DNA of 64,000 bases from Microbulbifer variabilis ATCC 700307 (GTDB lineage Bacteria > Pseudomonadota > Gammaproteobacteria > Pseudomonadales > Cellvibrionaceae): assembly GCF_000380565.1 (NCBI RefSeq), contig NZ_AQYJ01000028.1:1-64000 (forward strand). The letters run 5' to 3'. Positions 35,432-44,016 of this stretch are shown here, piece after piece. The position numbers and the translations under genes are program-made. How positions within the stretch are numbered: position 1 is the first letter of the stretch; every line of letters starts with the position of its first letter. The notes beneath the pieces are model-generated. The model saw nothing but the letters and a program-made list of their open reading frames with translations. It searched no databases and was not told the origin of the DNA.

Positions 35432-35809
35432 CTACTTCTGCTCACGCAGGAAACGGTGAATCTGGCGGCGCTGCTTCTTATTGGGGCGTTCACGCTGGAT
35501 ACCCGCATTGGCTGCCTGGCGCTCGCTGCGCTCGCGTTCACGTCGGTCGATACTTTCATCGGTCTCGCGGTAAAGGGTGCGGGCGATGTCGGCGCTGCGA
35601 CGCTGGTCGGATAGTGCGATAACTTCGACCTCAAGCTGGTCCCAGCCCTGGCGAATACTCAGGACGGCTCCAACGGAGACTTCCTTACTGGCTTTGACTC
35701 GCTGGCCATCGGCGTGCACCTTGCCCCCATCGATAGCTTGCTTGGCGATACTGCGGGTCTTGAAGAAACGTGCGGCCCAGAGCCACTTGTCGATACGTAC
35801 TTTTTCCAT
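35432..35809 (-). CDS. hslR: Heat shock protein Hsp15, S4-domain ribosome rescue factor
   Basis: A 125-residue protein with an N-terminal S4 RNA-binding domain (RIDKWLWAARFFKTRSIAKQAIDGGKVHADGQRVK). This is the Hsp15 arrangement; Hsp15 binds stalled 50S subunits carrying nascent peptide. The C-terminal tail is very basic and Arg-rich, as in E. coli HslR (133 residues). It starts after the yrfG stop (41 bases) and shares the yrfG-hslR-hslO order known from E. coli, with two extra genes inserted between hslR and hslO. Confidence 0.95.
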   Translation of the reverse strand: MEKVRIDKWLWAARFFKTRSIAKQAIDGGKVHADGQRVKASKEVSVGAVLSIRQGWDQLEVEVIALSDQRRSADIARTLYRETDESIDRRERERSERQAANAGIQRERPNKKQRRQIHRFLREQK

Positions 35810-35850
35810 TTAATCCGAAATTTTACTGAGTGCGTTGCCAGGGTGTTGCT

Positions 35851-36534
35851 TTATCCCTGGCCGGTATGAGTGGCGCCTGTCTCCAGGGCCATTATTTCAT
35901 CGAAGTGATGGATGGCCGGGAAGTCGGTTACTTCCCGCCTGGGCCCCCGGCTATCCGGCTGGCGAATGCATAGCAGGTTGGCGATGCCATAATCCTGTGC
36001 CGCAGCCAACACACTTTGGTTGTCATCCACGAAGAGAGTGCGCTCGGGATCAAATCCCACCTCTTTGCGCAGGGCGTGCCAAAAGTGCTCGCTTTCCTTG
36101 GCATGTCCATAGTCATGGGAGGAAATAATATCGTCAAACCAGCGGCCGATTCCGGTGATCTCCAGCTTATGGTCGAGCCCCAGGCGGTGCGCATTGGTGA
36201 CGAGGAAGGTGGGTTTTTGAAGCTGTTGCAGGCCCTGTAGGAAGGCCTCTGTGTGAGGGCGCAGGGCAATACGTCCTTCAATCTCACGCAGTATGGCCAG
36301 GATATCCAGCTGCAACGCTTCAGCCCAGAAGTCCAGGCAGTACCACTCGAGAGTGCCGCGGCGTGCATCGATCTCCTTCTCAAGCTTTAGCTGTGCCTGC
36401 TTTGGGTCCAGACCGTGTACCTGCGCATAGCGCTTTGGCAGATGGTCGAGCCAAAAGTGGTTATCGTAGTGCAAATCCAGCAGGGTGCCGTCCATATCCA
36501 GTAATACGGTGTTGATACTTCGCCAGTCGAGCAT
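35851..36534 (-). CDS. yrfG: HAD-family purine nucleotidase (YrfG-like)
   Basis: A 227-residue HAD-superfamily phosphatase. Motif I LLDMDGTLLDLHYDNHFW carries the catalytic D-x-D; motif II is in LVTNAHRLGL (the Thr); motif III includes the Lys of HAKESEHFW; motif IV is LFVDDNQSVLAAA. The E. coli relative hydrolyses GMP and IMP. Length (227 versus 222) and the position before hslR support the name. It lies 80 bases downstream of the lysoplasmalogenase gene on the same strand. Confidence 0.9.
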   Translation of the reverse strand: MLDWRSINTVLLDMDGTLLDLHYDNHFWLDHLPKRYAQVHGLDPKQAQLKLEKEIDARRGTLEWYCLDFWAEALQLDILAILREIEGRIALRPHTEAFLQGLQQLQKPTFLVTNAHRLGLDHKLEITGIGRWFDDIISSHDYGHAKESEHFWHALRKEVGFDPERTLFVDDNQSVLAAAQDYGIANLLCIRQPDSRGPRREVTDFPAIHHFDEIMALETGATHTGQG

Positions 36535-36614
36535 GCGGCCTGTCTACCTCCTTATGGTGAGGGCGGGAAGCCAAAGTGTAGCTGGCTTGCGTCTCCTCCC
36601 AATGACAGGGCCTA

Positions 36615-37277
36615 TTATGCCTGCGCCCGACGGACTCCGTACAGGATGGCAAGTTGCGCACTGTAATAGGTAAGCATGATTGCCGTATCGGCAAAGGGTA
36701 GCGGCGTGATGAACTTATTCAGGGCGATCAGTGTATCGGACAACAGAAAAACAAGTGCCCCAGTGAACAGCAGGCCAGAGTGCCCACGGTGAGCTGCGGC
36801 TGCGAGAGCCATAGCGACGATTGCAAGCAAATAAACCAATACCGCCGGCGCCAGCTCTCCCGTAGCTGGAAGAATCAGTTGTGCCAACAATACCGCTGCA
36901 AGGATTACTGGCACAATACGCAGCAGGCTGCGCCTGTTACGGAAGTTCGCAAAGCGCAGGAAGTTTGCGACATAGACCAGTTGCGCTAATAAGAAAGCCC
37001 CAAGGCCAAAGACAAACTGATTATGAAAATCCATTTCCAGCAGCACATCGCCCAGGGCGGAAAAGGACAGGGCCACGAGGGTTAGACGGCGGGTGAGGCC
37101 ACCCAGATGGCGCAGTGCCATGAGACCGAGTATCGCAATAGGCAGGGCTTTCAGCGAAGCCATCCACAGGCCCTGAACCCCTAAACCTTCTAGCAGCATA
37201 AAGAGGGCTGCGCAAAGGATGAATGTGGCCGGAGACAGATACTCTGACTGTGAAGTGGTAGTGGCATTGATGGTCAT
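36615..37277 (-). CDS. Lysoplasmalogenase-like membrane protein (YhhN/TMEM86 family)
   Basis: A 220-residue integral membrane protein with about eight predicted helices. The family-specific segments are KALPIAILGLMALRHL, LSFSALGDVLLEMDFHNQFVFGLGAFLLAQLVY (with conserved acidic residues in the membrane) and GALVFLLSDTLIALNKF. YhhN/TMEM86 enzymes cleave vinyl-ether lysolipids or related bonds; in bacteria the substrate is not settled. It is divergent from the cysteine synthase gene. Confidence 0.9.
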   Translation of the reverse strand: MTINATTTSQSEYLSPATFILCAALFMLLEGLGVQGLWMASLKALPIAILGLMALRHLGGLTRRLTLVALSFSALGDVLLEMDFHNQFVFGLGAFLLAQLVYVANFLRFANFRNRRSLLRIVPVILAAVLLAQLILPATGELAPAVLVYLLAIVAMALAAAAHRGHSGLLFTGALVFLLSDTLIALNKFITPLPFADTAIMLTYYSAQLAILYGVRRAQA

Positions 37278-37476
37278 AGCGGTACTCTTTGAGATCTGTT
37301 TATTGTTATCCGATGTAATCCCCGGAGGGAATCTAACAGCTTTCTCAGCAGTCTTGGATTTTTACCTGTGAAATCTCAGGATGCGCAGCATCTGGGTTAA
37401 TATTCGCGAACTGACATTTATTGTCCCGGCAGGTTGGTTTGTATGCCGTGGACGTCATTAACGGAGAGCTTCATCG

Positions 37477-38394
37477 ATGAAGGCAGCCAATATTCTGGAA
37501 ACCATCGGCAATACCCCACATGTAAGAATTAACCATATGTTCCGCCCCGATATTGAGGTGTGGATGAAAGTGGAGCGCTTTAATCCGGGGAGCAGTATTA
37601 AGGATCGTATTGCCCTGGCGATGATTGAGGATGCAGAACGCCGCGGTATTTTGCAGCCTGGCGGCGTTATTATCGAACCCACTTCAGGCAATACCGGTAT
37701 AGGTCTCGCGATGGTGGCAGCAGTAAAAGGGTATCGTCTGATCCTTACCATGCCTGAGTCCATGTCTTTGGAGCGCCGCCAGGTAATGAAAGCGATGGGG
37801 GCTGAGCTGGTCCTGACGCCCAAGGAGCAGGGTATGGGAGGCGCTATTGCCAAAGCTGAGGAGCTTTTATCCCAGCATCAACATAGCTGGATGCCACAGC
37901 AATTCCGCAACCGCGCAAATGCTCAGGTGCACAGGAGTACCACTGCGAAAGAAATCCTGGAAGACTTTCCCGAAGGTTTGGATTACCTGATTACCGGTGT
38001 TGGTACTGGTGGTCATATTACCGGTTGTGGTGAAGTCCTGAAGGAGAGTTTCCCCAAATTGCAGGTTTTTGCGGTCGAACCGGAAAAGTCACCGGTAATC
38101 AGCGGTGGCGAGAAAGGTTTACACCGCTTGCAGGGCATTGGCGCTGGTTTTATTCCGGAGGTGCTCAATACCGAAGTACTCGATGGCACTGTTCTCGTGA
38201 GTGAGGAAGACAGCTTTGAAATGGCGCGTCAATGTGCGGTGAAGGAAGGAATTTTCATTGGTATTTCTTCCGGCGCCAGCCTGGCCGCAGTGAAAAAGCG
38301 TGAGGGCGAGTTTGCTCCGGGTAGCCGGGTACTGGTGTTCAGTTACGATAGCGGGGAGCGCTACCTTTCAGTAAAAGATTTGTTTTCCGCCTGA
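37477..38394 (+). CDS. Cysteine synthase (PLP-dependent O-acetylserine sulfhydrylase)
   Basis: A 305-residue PLP enzyme that makes cysteine from O-acetylserine and sulfide (or thiosulfate). The cofactor Lys is Lys42 in NPGSSIKDR. The substrate loop TSGNTG is at 69-74, and the phosphate-binding [10 protein letters not shown] follows at about 175. The C-terminal [11 protein letters not shown] is typical. The sequence does not clearly decide between CysK and CysM, so no symbol is given. It runs with cysQ, 42 bases downstream, giving a small sulfur-assimilation operon. Confidence 0.92.
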   Translation: MKAANILETIGNTPHVRINHMFRPDIEVWMKVERFNPGSSIKDRIALAMIEDAERRGILQPGGVIIEPTSGNTGIGLAMVAAVKGYRLILTMPESMSLERRQVMKAMGAELVLTPKEQGMGGAIAKAEELLSQHQHSWMPQQFRNRANAQVHRSTTAKEILEDFPEGLDYLITGVGTGGHITGCGEVLKESFPKLQVFAVEPEKSPVISGGEKGLHRLQGIGAGFIPEVLNTEVLDGTVLVSEEDSFEMARQCAVKEGIFIGISSGASLAAVKKREGEFAPGSRVLVFSYDSGERYLSVKDLFSA

Positions 38395-38435
38395 AACCCT
38401 ATTATGGCGGTCACTGAAAATAGGAAGTTTTTTTA

Positions 38436-39275
38436 ATGAATAAGGCATTATTGGAGCAGGTGATTGAAAGCTGCAAACGCGCCGGTGAGGCGATTTTAGA
38501 GGTTTACCACAGCAATGCTGAACTGGAGATCGACACCAAGGCGGATGATTCACCGGTTACTGCAGCTGATCTCGCTGCGCACAAAATACTGGCCCCGGCA
38601 TTGGCAGGGCTGATCGAGGGTGTGCCAGTACTATCTGAAGAACAGGAAATGCCTTCTTTTGCAGAGCGCAGCCAATGGCAACGTTACTGGATTGTCGACC
38701 CTCTGGATGGCACCAAAGAGTTTATTCGCCGTACTGGAGAATTCACGGTAAATGTGGCTTTAATTGAAAATGGTGAGCCAATTCTGGGGGTGGTACACGT
38801 GCCGGTTTTGGAAATTACCTATGCCGGTTGCAAGGATTCGGGAGCCTTCAAACGCACCGAGTTGGGCGAATCAGAAATCCATGTACGGCCGCTGAAACCG
38901 CGCCTGGATGCTGGTGAGGCAGTTGAACTGGTTGCCAGTCGCAGCCATGGTGCTGGCGCCGTGGATCAGTTAGTGGAGCGTATAGAGGCCAAGCTGGGAA
39001 CAGTGGCTTGCAAAAATATGGGCAGCTCCCTGAAATTGTGCCTAGTGGCAGAGGGCGCAGCGGACCTCTATCCGCGTCTGGCTCCAACTTGTGAGTGGGA
39101 TACCGCAGCGGCGCAGGCTGTAGTTGAGGCCGCTGGTGGCACTGTGATTGACGAGCAATTTCAGCTTTTGCGCTACAACAGCAAGGACTCCCTGCTTAAC
39201 CCGTTCTTTTATGTCATTGGAGATAAATCTTTTGACTGGCAGGAACTACTCGCGAGTGAATCCTCGGTGAACTAA
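38436..39275 (+). CDS. cysQ: 3'(2'),5'-bisphosphate nucleotidase
   Basis: A 279-residue Mg-dependent phosphatase that removes the toxic sulfation product PAP. The inositol-monophosphatase fold is shown by SEEQE (67-71), the metal site DPLDGTKEFIRRTGEFTVNVALIE (DPLDGT at 88-93), and the C-terminal CEWDTAAAQAVVEAAGG. Length and motif spacing match CysQ. ATG 38436 follows AGGAAG. It sits directly after a cysteine synthase gene, in keeping with sulfate assimilation. Confidence 0.95.
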   Translation: MNKALLEQVIESCKRAGEAILEVYHSNAELEIDTKADDSPVTAADLAAHKILAPALAGLIEGVPVLSEEQEMPSFAERSQWQRYWIVDPLDGTKEFIRRTGEFTVNVALIENGEPILGVVHVPVLEITYAGCKDSGAFKRTELGESEIHVRPLKPRLDAGEAVELVASRSHGAGAVDQLVERIEAKLGTVACKNMGSSLKLCLVAEGAADLYPRLAPTCEWDTAAAQAVVEAAGGTVIDEQFQLLRYNSKDSLLNPFFYVIGDKSFDWQELLASESSVN

Positions 39276-39284
39276 TCTTGCTTT

Positions 39285-39307
39285 GCCCCGCGTTTCTGTA
39301 GCGGGGC
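39285..39307 (+). terminator. Possible terminator after cysQ
   Basis: GCCCCGC and GCGGGGC pair around a 9-base loop, about 10 bases after the cysQ stop. Only a short T tract follows, so it may be weak or an attenuator ahead of the small downstream gene. Confidence 0.5.
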
Positions 39308-39357
39308 GCTTCCAGAATATTTATGCGTAAGTGCGCAATTTCAAAAAGGCCGTCATC

Positions 39358-39561
39358 ATGTCCAATAAGGTGAAATCGGCGGTTAGCCAAATCAATGATA
39401 TACGCTGTCTACGACGGCAACTGGAGCAGGAAATTGATTGGTTACAGCGTCGCTCAGAAACACTTGAGGATGGATTTTCTGAAACTCAGGATTTACTGAA
39501 ACGAACCTACAATGGCATGGTTTTTTCCCGCCGAGCCTTACTGGGGCGTATGCCCCGTTGA
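39358..39561 (+). CDS. Small coiled-coil protein of unknown function
   Basis: A 67-residue soluble protein that I do not recognise. From ATG 39358 (AAAGG about 10 bases upstream) it reads SNKVKSAVSQINDIRCLRRQ, then LEQEIDWLQRRSETL with a heptad-like spacing of leucines and charges that suggests a coiled coil, and ends FSRRALLGRMPR. A GTG 27 bases upstream is a possible longer start. It follows cysQ by 80 bases, beyond a stem-loop. Coding support is composition and position only. Confidence 0.5.
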   Translation: MSNKVKSAVSQINDIRCLRRQLEQEIDWLQRRSETLEDGFSETQDLLKRTYNGMVFSRRALLGRMPR

Positions 39562-39893
39562 ATATTACGTTGATTTCAAACTGCTAAAATCCCCTTAGTG
39601 ACATATTTGCACTTTCGACGGGGCAATATTTATCAATAGTTCCCCCTTTATAAACTCCCTTGGTAGTCATAAAAAAGTACTGGATAGATTTCTGGATATC
39701 CTATTTTATTTTTCCAGTAAGGGGTTTCATGGGGGCTTGATAGTGGAATTATTTCCTTAGTCCTCTCAGTTTTTGTACGGAAAAACAGCCAGAAATTTTT
39801 CTGAAAAAATCGTTGATTTCTATTACCAAAAAAACTCCATGCAATAGAAACCCGTCTACGCTTTGGAAAGTTAATGCATAAGAGTAATTTCCA
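39562..39893. other. Gene-free AT-rich gap before the HicB-like gene
   Basis: No supported gene is seen in this 332-bp stretch. It was examined for a HicA partner toxin; a LGSHKK string occurs in one frame, but the surrounding sequence does not resemble HicA. Confidence 0.5.
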
Positions 39894-40151
39894 ATGCGCT
39901 ATCCGGTTGTGCTTCACAATATTGAATACGCCGGCTTTGGTGCCATAGCGCCAGACCTTCCGCATTGTCATTGCTATGCCGAAACTCTTGATGGCGCTTT
40001 GCAGAAAATGGCGGAGACTATCTTTCAGCGCCTTGAGGAGCTGCGTCGAGCAGGAGAACCGGTGCCCAAGCCTCAGGAGATGGACAGTCTGAAGGAAAAC
40101 CCGGCTTTTGCCGGTGGCATTTGGGCCATTATTGATGTCGAAAGTGCATAG
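39894..40151 (+). CDS. HicB-like protein, without an adjacent HicA
   Basis: An 85-residue protein with the HicB antitoxin N-terminal fold: RYPVVLHNIEYAGFGAIAPDLPHCHCYAETLDGALQKMAETI is the YP...E-x-G-F-x-x-x-x-P-D-L-x-G-C-x...T-x-x-A/E pattern (partial RNase H-like fold). The usual G of PDLPGC is replaced by PDLPHC. The C-terminal half is helical and lacks a clear ribbon-helix-helix or HTH. No HicA-type toxin (K-G-S-H-x-x-F) is found on either side, so it may be an orphan or a non-TA regulator. Confidence 0.7.
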   Translation: MRYPVVLHNIEYAGFGAIAPDLPHCHCYAETLDGALQKMAETIFQRLEELRRAGEPVPKPQEMDSLKENPAFAGGIWAIIDVESA

Positions 40152-40199
40152 ATTTTTACTATGCGCTTGTATCGGGGATGCCTTACAAGGATGGTGGTA

Positions 40200-40829
40200 A
40201 TGAGAGTGGTTCTGTGTTTTCTATCCATGCTGCTTGCCCCTTTAGCCAGTGCGGTAGAGTGGAACAACCCCTTCGATGGAATTGAATCTGGGGAGTACCG
40301 GGTTATTGGCACCTTGGGACTGGGCTCTGGAGAGCTGCAACTCAATAGTGACAGGGATTTCTTTGGATATGCCAGCGTTGGTATTACTCCGGCAGTGGGG
40401 GTATGGCAGGTAGAACTACGTGCCTCACGCTTCGATGATAACCATGTGGATATTAGCCAAATTGGGCTTAATTTTAAGATTGATTTCACCCTGAACTGCT
40501 ATGTGCAATGCCTCTACTGGATGGCGGGCTGGAATTATGCAGATATTGATCTAAATGATGTGCGCAAATATGGTTACTGGTATCACCATGAAGACAAATG
40601 GCACTTTGGGGATCGGTATGATGAATGGTATTACGATGGTTATTATTATCATGTCATCGATGCCAGTGGCAGTGATACCTTCTGGAATCTAGGGGTTGGT
40701 TACCGTTTTATGTGGACCCAGGATTTTGATACTTCACTGGAGTACAACTATAACGATATTGGTTCTGTTTACAGAGTAAATTTAGGACACCTGCGCACGT
40801 TGACTTTGAACTTTTCCTATCGTTTTTAA
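40200..40829 (+). CDS. Predicted outer-membrane beta-barrel protein with a Tyr/Trp-rich segment
   Basis: A 209-residue exported protein. Signal peptide 1-18 (MRVVLCFLSMLLAPLASA). The remainder alternates polar and hydrophobic residues as in a small beta-barrel and ends in the aromatic strand LNFSYRF with C-terminal Phe, the standard outer-membrane assembly signal. A segment rich in Tyr, Trp and His (YGYWYHHEDKWHFGDRYDEW, then YYDGYYYH) occupies about residues 115-145, a likely extracellular loop. Two Cys (in NCYVQC) are close together. ATG 40200 has AAGGA eight bases upstream; two earlier in-frame starts lack one. Function unknown. Confidence 0.65.
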   Translation: MRVVLCFLSMLLAPLASAVEWNNPFDGIESGEYRVIGTLGLGSGELQLNSDRDFFGYASVGITPAVGVWQVELRASRFDDNHVDISQIGLNFKIDFTLNCYVQCLYWMAGWNYADIDLNDVRKYGYWYHHEDKWHFGDRYDEWYYDGYYYHVIDASGSDTFWNLGVGYRFMWTQDFDTSLEYNYNDIGSVYRVNLGHLRTLTLNFSYRF

Positions 40830-40955
40830 AACAATAAATTTATTCGTTTTTGCAATACGTTATCAATAACTTAATGCCGGCTGCTATTTTCCTCTTTTCC
40901 ACCTGTATTAAGTCGTAATCATGTGACTGGCTTTGCAAACTCCAGGTAGAGAGAT

Positions 40956-40974
40956 GGGGCTCACAAGGAGCCCC
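40956..40974. terminator. Stem-loop between two convergent genes
   Basis: GGGGCTC and GAGCCCC pair around ACAAG, just after the copper-receptor stop and 127 bases after the barrel gene. No T-run, so a weak or factor-dependent terminator. Confidence 0.5.
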
Positions 40975-40979
40975 GAATC

Positions 40980-43172
40980 TCAGATTCGATAAACTGCCTT
41001 TAGCCAAAAAGTACGACCAGGCTCATTTACCCTTGATATCTGTGGAAAGTTGGGAATTTCTGCACCGGCACGGCTGACATGCTCCGCGTAGGTTTCGTCC
41101 AGTAGGTTGTCGATACCGGTAGTGATCAGCAAACTTTTACCGGGCCGCCATCCTGCATTAATAGAGAGAACATCGGCAGAATCCGTTGTGCCAAAATCCT
41201 GGCCGATAATATTGCCTTTGCCGATATCCACGCGATCCTGACTGGATATGGCCCGCCACAATACGCCAGCAGACCATTGGGGCTGCTCATAATGCAGGCC
41301 CAGGCGGGTTTCCAATGGTGGAAGTTGGGCCAGGGTGGTTTTGTCTGTGTCGTTGGCGCCGCGTACAGATGTAAGGGTTAACTCCGTGCGCCAGTTTTCA
41401 CTCAGCTGGTAACTGGCATCCAGCTCCAGCCCCCAGGTGCGGGCTTGCACATTACGGACTACGGCAGTGGTACGGATATCTGTGCTTTCCCCCATGTCCA
41501 TATCACTGCTCATAGAAGTCATGTCACCCATCCCCATGGGTACAGCTGCTTTCTGATAATCGTTTTGGACCAGTAGATAATCTCGAATGTCACTGGTGAA
41601 GGTAGATATACTGGCGGATAGCTTTTCGCTACGATAAATATATCCGATATCCAATTGGGTGGTTTTTTCCGAATTAATATCGAGCGCACTGTAGGAGTTT
41701 TCTCCTTCTCGGGCGAATATTTCCCAGTAATCCGGGAAACGCTCACTGTATCCGAGTCCGGCATAAAGAGTGGTAGAACTGTTGGGGGCACTCGGCAGCG
41801 CCAATTCGTAGCGTATAAAACCGCTATGTAGCTGCTCGGAGCGACTCTCTCCAGCGGTCGGGTTATCTACTTTGGACATCATAGAGACCGAGATGGTCTC
41901 TCGTAGATCTTTCACTTCCCAATCATCCAGTCTGGCACCGGCGATCCAGCGCTGATCGGGAGCAAACTGCCAACTGGCTTCGGAAAAAATGCCCAGCTGG
42001 GAAAATTCCGCATCCGCATCCCAGTTGAGTTGGCGGTAATCGAGCCTCGCCTGGTTCATGCTCATACGACCACGGTGACGGTTTTTCCACATGTCCAGCC
42101 CAGTAGCCAGTTCGATATTATCTACAGGGGTAAGTTGTAGGCTTACTTTGCCTCCCAGTGTTTCGCTGTCTAAATTCATCGCGATGGGGTTAGCAGTCAT
42201 TCCCGAGGGTTCACGCAGACTGTAATTATCCATTATGTGGTCGATATAGTTGTAATACACCTGCACTTCGACGGCATTCAACAGATCGCCGATATTACTG
42301 TGGCGGTATTTGGCTTTATAATTTTCACGCGCAAATTTACTGCCATCCACGCCACGGTCGGCATAGGCCGCCTCGGCATCGCTGAAAGCGCTGTCAAATT
42401 CCAGGCGGGTATCGTCATCAGGAGTCCAGGCAAGGTTTACCATGCCGCTCCATCGCTCATAATTGGAATGCACTTTGTTACCATCGCCATCTTCATAATC
42501 GTCAGCAGAGGCTGAAGAGCTTGACCCACGTAGAGAGAACTGTGGAGTTTTATAGGCGATATCGAGTAGCCCATCCTTTCTCTCAGCATTGCCGGCGAGC
42601 AGACTCGCGTGCATATCCCATTCATTTTTTGTGGGGCGTTCCTGCAATTGCTTGAACAGCACTACCCCCGCGGAGTTACCGGGACCGTGTAAGACAGTTT
42701 GTGGTCCCTTTACTACTTCGATTTCATCGAGACTCTCGGGAAATATATAAGCAGTAGGGGGGTCCATACGGCCAGGGCAGCCTCCCATCATGGATTCACC
42801 ATCCAATAGCATCCCCAGTCTTGAGCCACCCATGCCGCGAAGCAATGGATCGCCACTGGTTCCGCCTTTGCGCACTACAGTAAATCCGGGAATGGTTTTC
42901 AGATAATCGGCACCATCATTAGCAGGTAATGGCTGACGCGGTTTTTTCGGATCTGTCACCAGGTTTAAGGGCAGCTCAGTTTTTACCCCAGTAACAACCA
43001 TCTGCTCCATTTCCTCATCCTTGCTCTCAGTTGTCTCACTGGCAAACAGGCTGCTTGGGTAGGCACAACTGGCAAAAATCGCAAGTGCGAGCGGAGTGGG
43101 CAGGTGAAATCCATCGGATAATTTCTCTGCAGTTTTTTTCTTGAGAGGCTTGGTTTTAATCACTTTTTGCAT
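40980..43172 (-). CDS. TonB-dependent copper receptor (OprC/NosA type)
   Basis: A 730-residue outer-membrane receptor for copper. An N-terminal signal sequence (about 27-45) is followed by the plug domain with a TonB-box-like EQMVVTG and the segment MMGGCPGRMDPPTAYIFPESLDEIEVVKGPQTV, the hallmark of the TonB-copper family. The barrel ends in the aromatic C-terminus FWLKAVYRI. A Met-rich loop (PMGMGDMTSMSSDMDMGES, about residues 540-560) is a plausible copper-binding site. It follows a His-rich DUF2946 gene on the same strand, as is usual for this receptor type. TonB itself is not adjacent. Confidence 0.94.
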   Translation of the reverse strand: MQKVIKTKPLKKKTAEKLSDGFHLPTPLALAIFASCAYPSSLFASETTESKDEEMEQMVVTGVKTELPLNLVTDPKKPRQPLPANDGADYLKTIPGFTVVRKGGTSGDPLLRGMGGSRLGMLLDGESMMGGCPGRMDPPTAYIFPESLDEIEVVKGPQTVLHGPGNSAGVVLFKQLQERPTKNEWDMHASLLAGNAERKDGLLDIAYKTPQFSLRGSSSSASADDYEDGDGNKVHSNYERWSGMVNLAWTPDDDTRLEFDSAFSDAEAAYADRGVDGSKFARENYKAKYRHSNIGDLLNAVEVQVYYNYIDHIMDNYSLREPSGMTANPIAMNLDSETLGGKVSLQLTPVDNIELATGLDMWKNRHRGRMSMNQARLDYRQLNWDADAEFSQLGIFSEASWQFAPDQRWIAGARLDDWEVKDLRETISVSMMSKVDNPTAGESRSEQLHSGFIRYELALPSAPNSSTTLYAGLGYSERFPDYWEIFAREGENSYSALDINSEKTTQLDIGYIYRSEKLSASISTFTSDIRDYLLVQNDYQKAAVPMGMGDMTSMSSDMDMGESTDIRTTAVVRNVQARTWGLELDASYQLSENWRTELTLTSVRGANDTDKTTLAQLPPLETRLGLHYEQPQWSAGVLWRAISSQDRVDIGKGNIIGQDFGTTDSADVLSINAGWRPGKSLLITTGIDNLLDETYAEHVSRAGAEIPNFPQISRVNEPGRTFWLKAVYRI

Positions 43173-43391
43173 TCTGATCTATCCATCATTTGCCTGCATC
43201 GTGAGCACAGGCATTGGCGCACCCATTTTTCAGGTGAGCGCGGGTTTCTCCCTGCTGGCAAATAGGGCCAGCTGGAGCTCCTTTTCCTCTGAGGCTATAT
43301 GTGCGGACGCAGGTCAAAGCCACATACTGACAAGCAGTGGTTATGAATTACGGAGCCTCAGGAAATTACGACATAAACAGTCGAAAAATAT

Positions 43392-43850
43392 TTAAATAAT
43401 GGATGGTCGGGGAGGGGCGCGAATAAGGGGTAAAGTGTAGGCGACGGCAGAAACTAAGTTGAAGCCGGGGGTTGAAGTGCGAGGTGTTTGCCCTTCAGAA
43501 AATAAATCCAAGTCTGCTACTGGGACACTGGCAACAGTAGCAGCGGCAGAAAAATTACAGTGATTGTCGGCAAACGAATGCGCGGTCAACGCATCGTGAT
43601 TATGGCCACTACTGTGTTCAGCCTGGTGATTGTGATGGTGCTCAAGGGTAGGTGGGGTAGCCAGCGCATTTAAAAGCAAGGCGCTGCGACTATCTCCATG
43701 GCACAGGCCATAGGGCGTACCAGCTGCAAAAGCAGCTGGCATAAATCCAGCCGGTACCAAGCCGCGAACGCTGAGAAATACCAATAAAAGCAACAACGTC
43801 TGCCATCGGGACAGGCGCGGACAGCTTTGAAGGGTGCGCTTACGGCTCAT
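43392..43850 (-). CDS. DUF2946 His-rich exported protein
   Basis: A 152-residue exported or membrane-anchored protein. The N-terminal helix (WQTLLLLLVFLSVRGLVPAGFMPA) is the DUF2946 signature, with P-A-G-F-M-P-A and the LCHGD motif after it. A histidine-rich stretch (LEHHHNHQAEHSSGHNHDA) follows, then DNHCNFSAAA. DUF2946 genes are usually found beside copper-receptor genes, and the His/Cys content suggests metal binding. It precedes the copper receptor in the same direction with 219 bp between them. Confidence 0.85.
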   Translation of the reverse strand: MSRKRTLQSCPRLSRWQTLLLLLVFLSVRGLVPAGFMPAAFAAGTPYGLCHGDSRSALLLNALATPPTLEHHHNHQAEHSSGHNHDALTAHSFADNHCNFSAAATVASVPVADLDLFSEGQTPRTSTPGFNLVSAVAYTLPLIRAPPRPSII

Positions 43851-44016
43851 AAATAGCGGATCTGTGATTTGCCGGGATCTATTTTAGTTTCCCGGTGCCA
43901 AGTGGCAACAGGTTTTCCTGCTGGAGAGGAAAATTCCATCACCGGATAAATAATGTTATCGCCGTTTTTATCCTTTGACTTGATATTTATCAGTTCATAA
44001 AAATGTTTTTGCTAAA

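Noticed and set aside
39650..39720. Possible HicA toxin upstream of the HicB-like gene (a LGSHKK string)
   Set aside because: Only a short resemblance to the HicA K-G-S-H motif; the flanking residues and length do not fit.
39648..39971. 107-codon minus-strand frame overlapping the HicB-like gene
   Set aside because: Antisense to the HicB-like start, with basic low-complexity composition and no domain.
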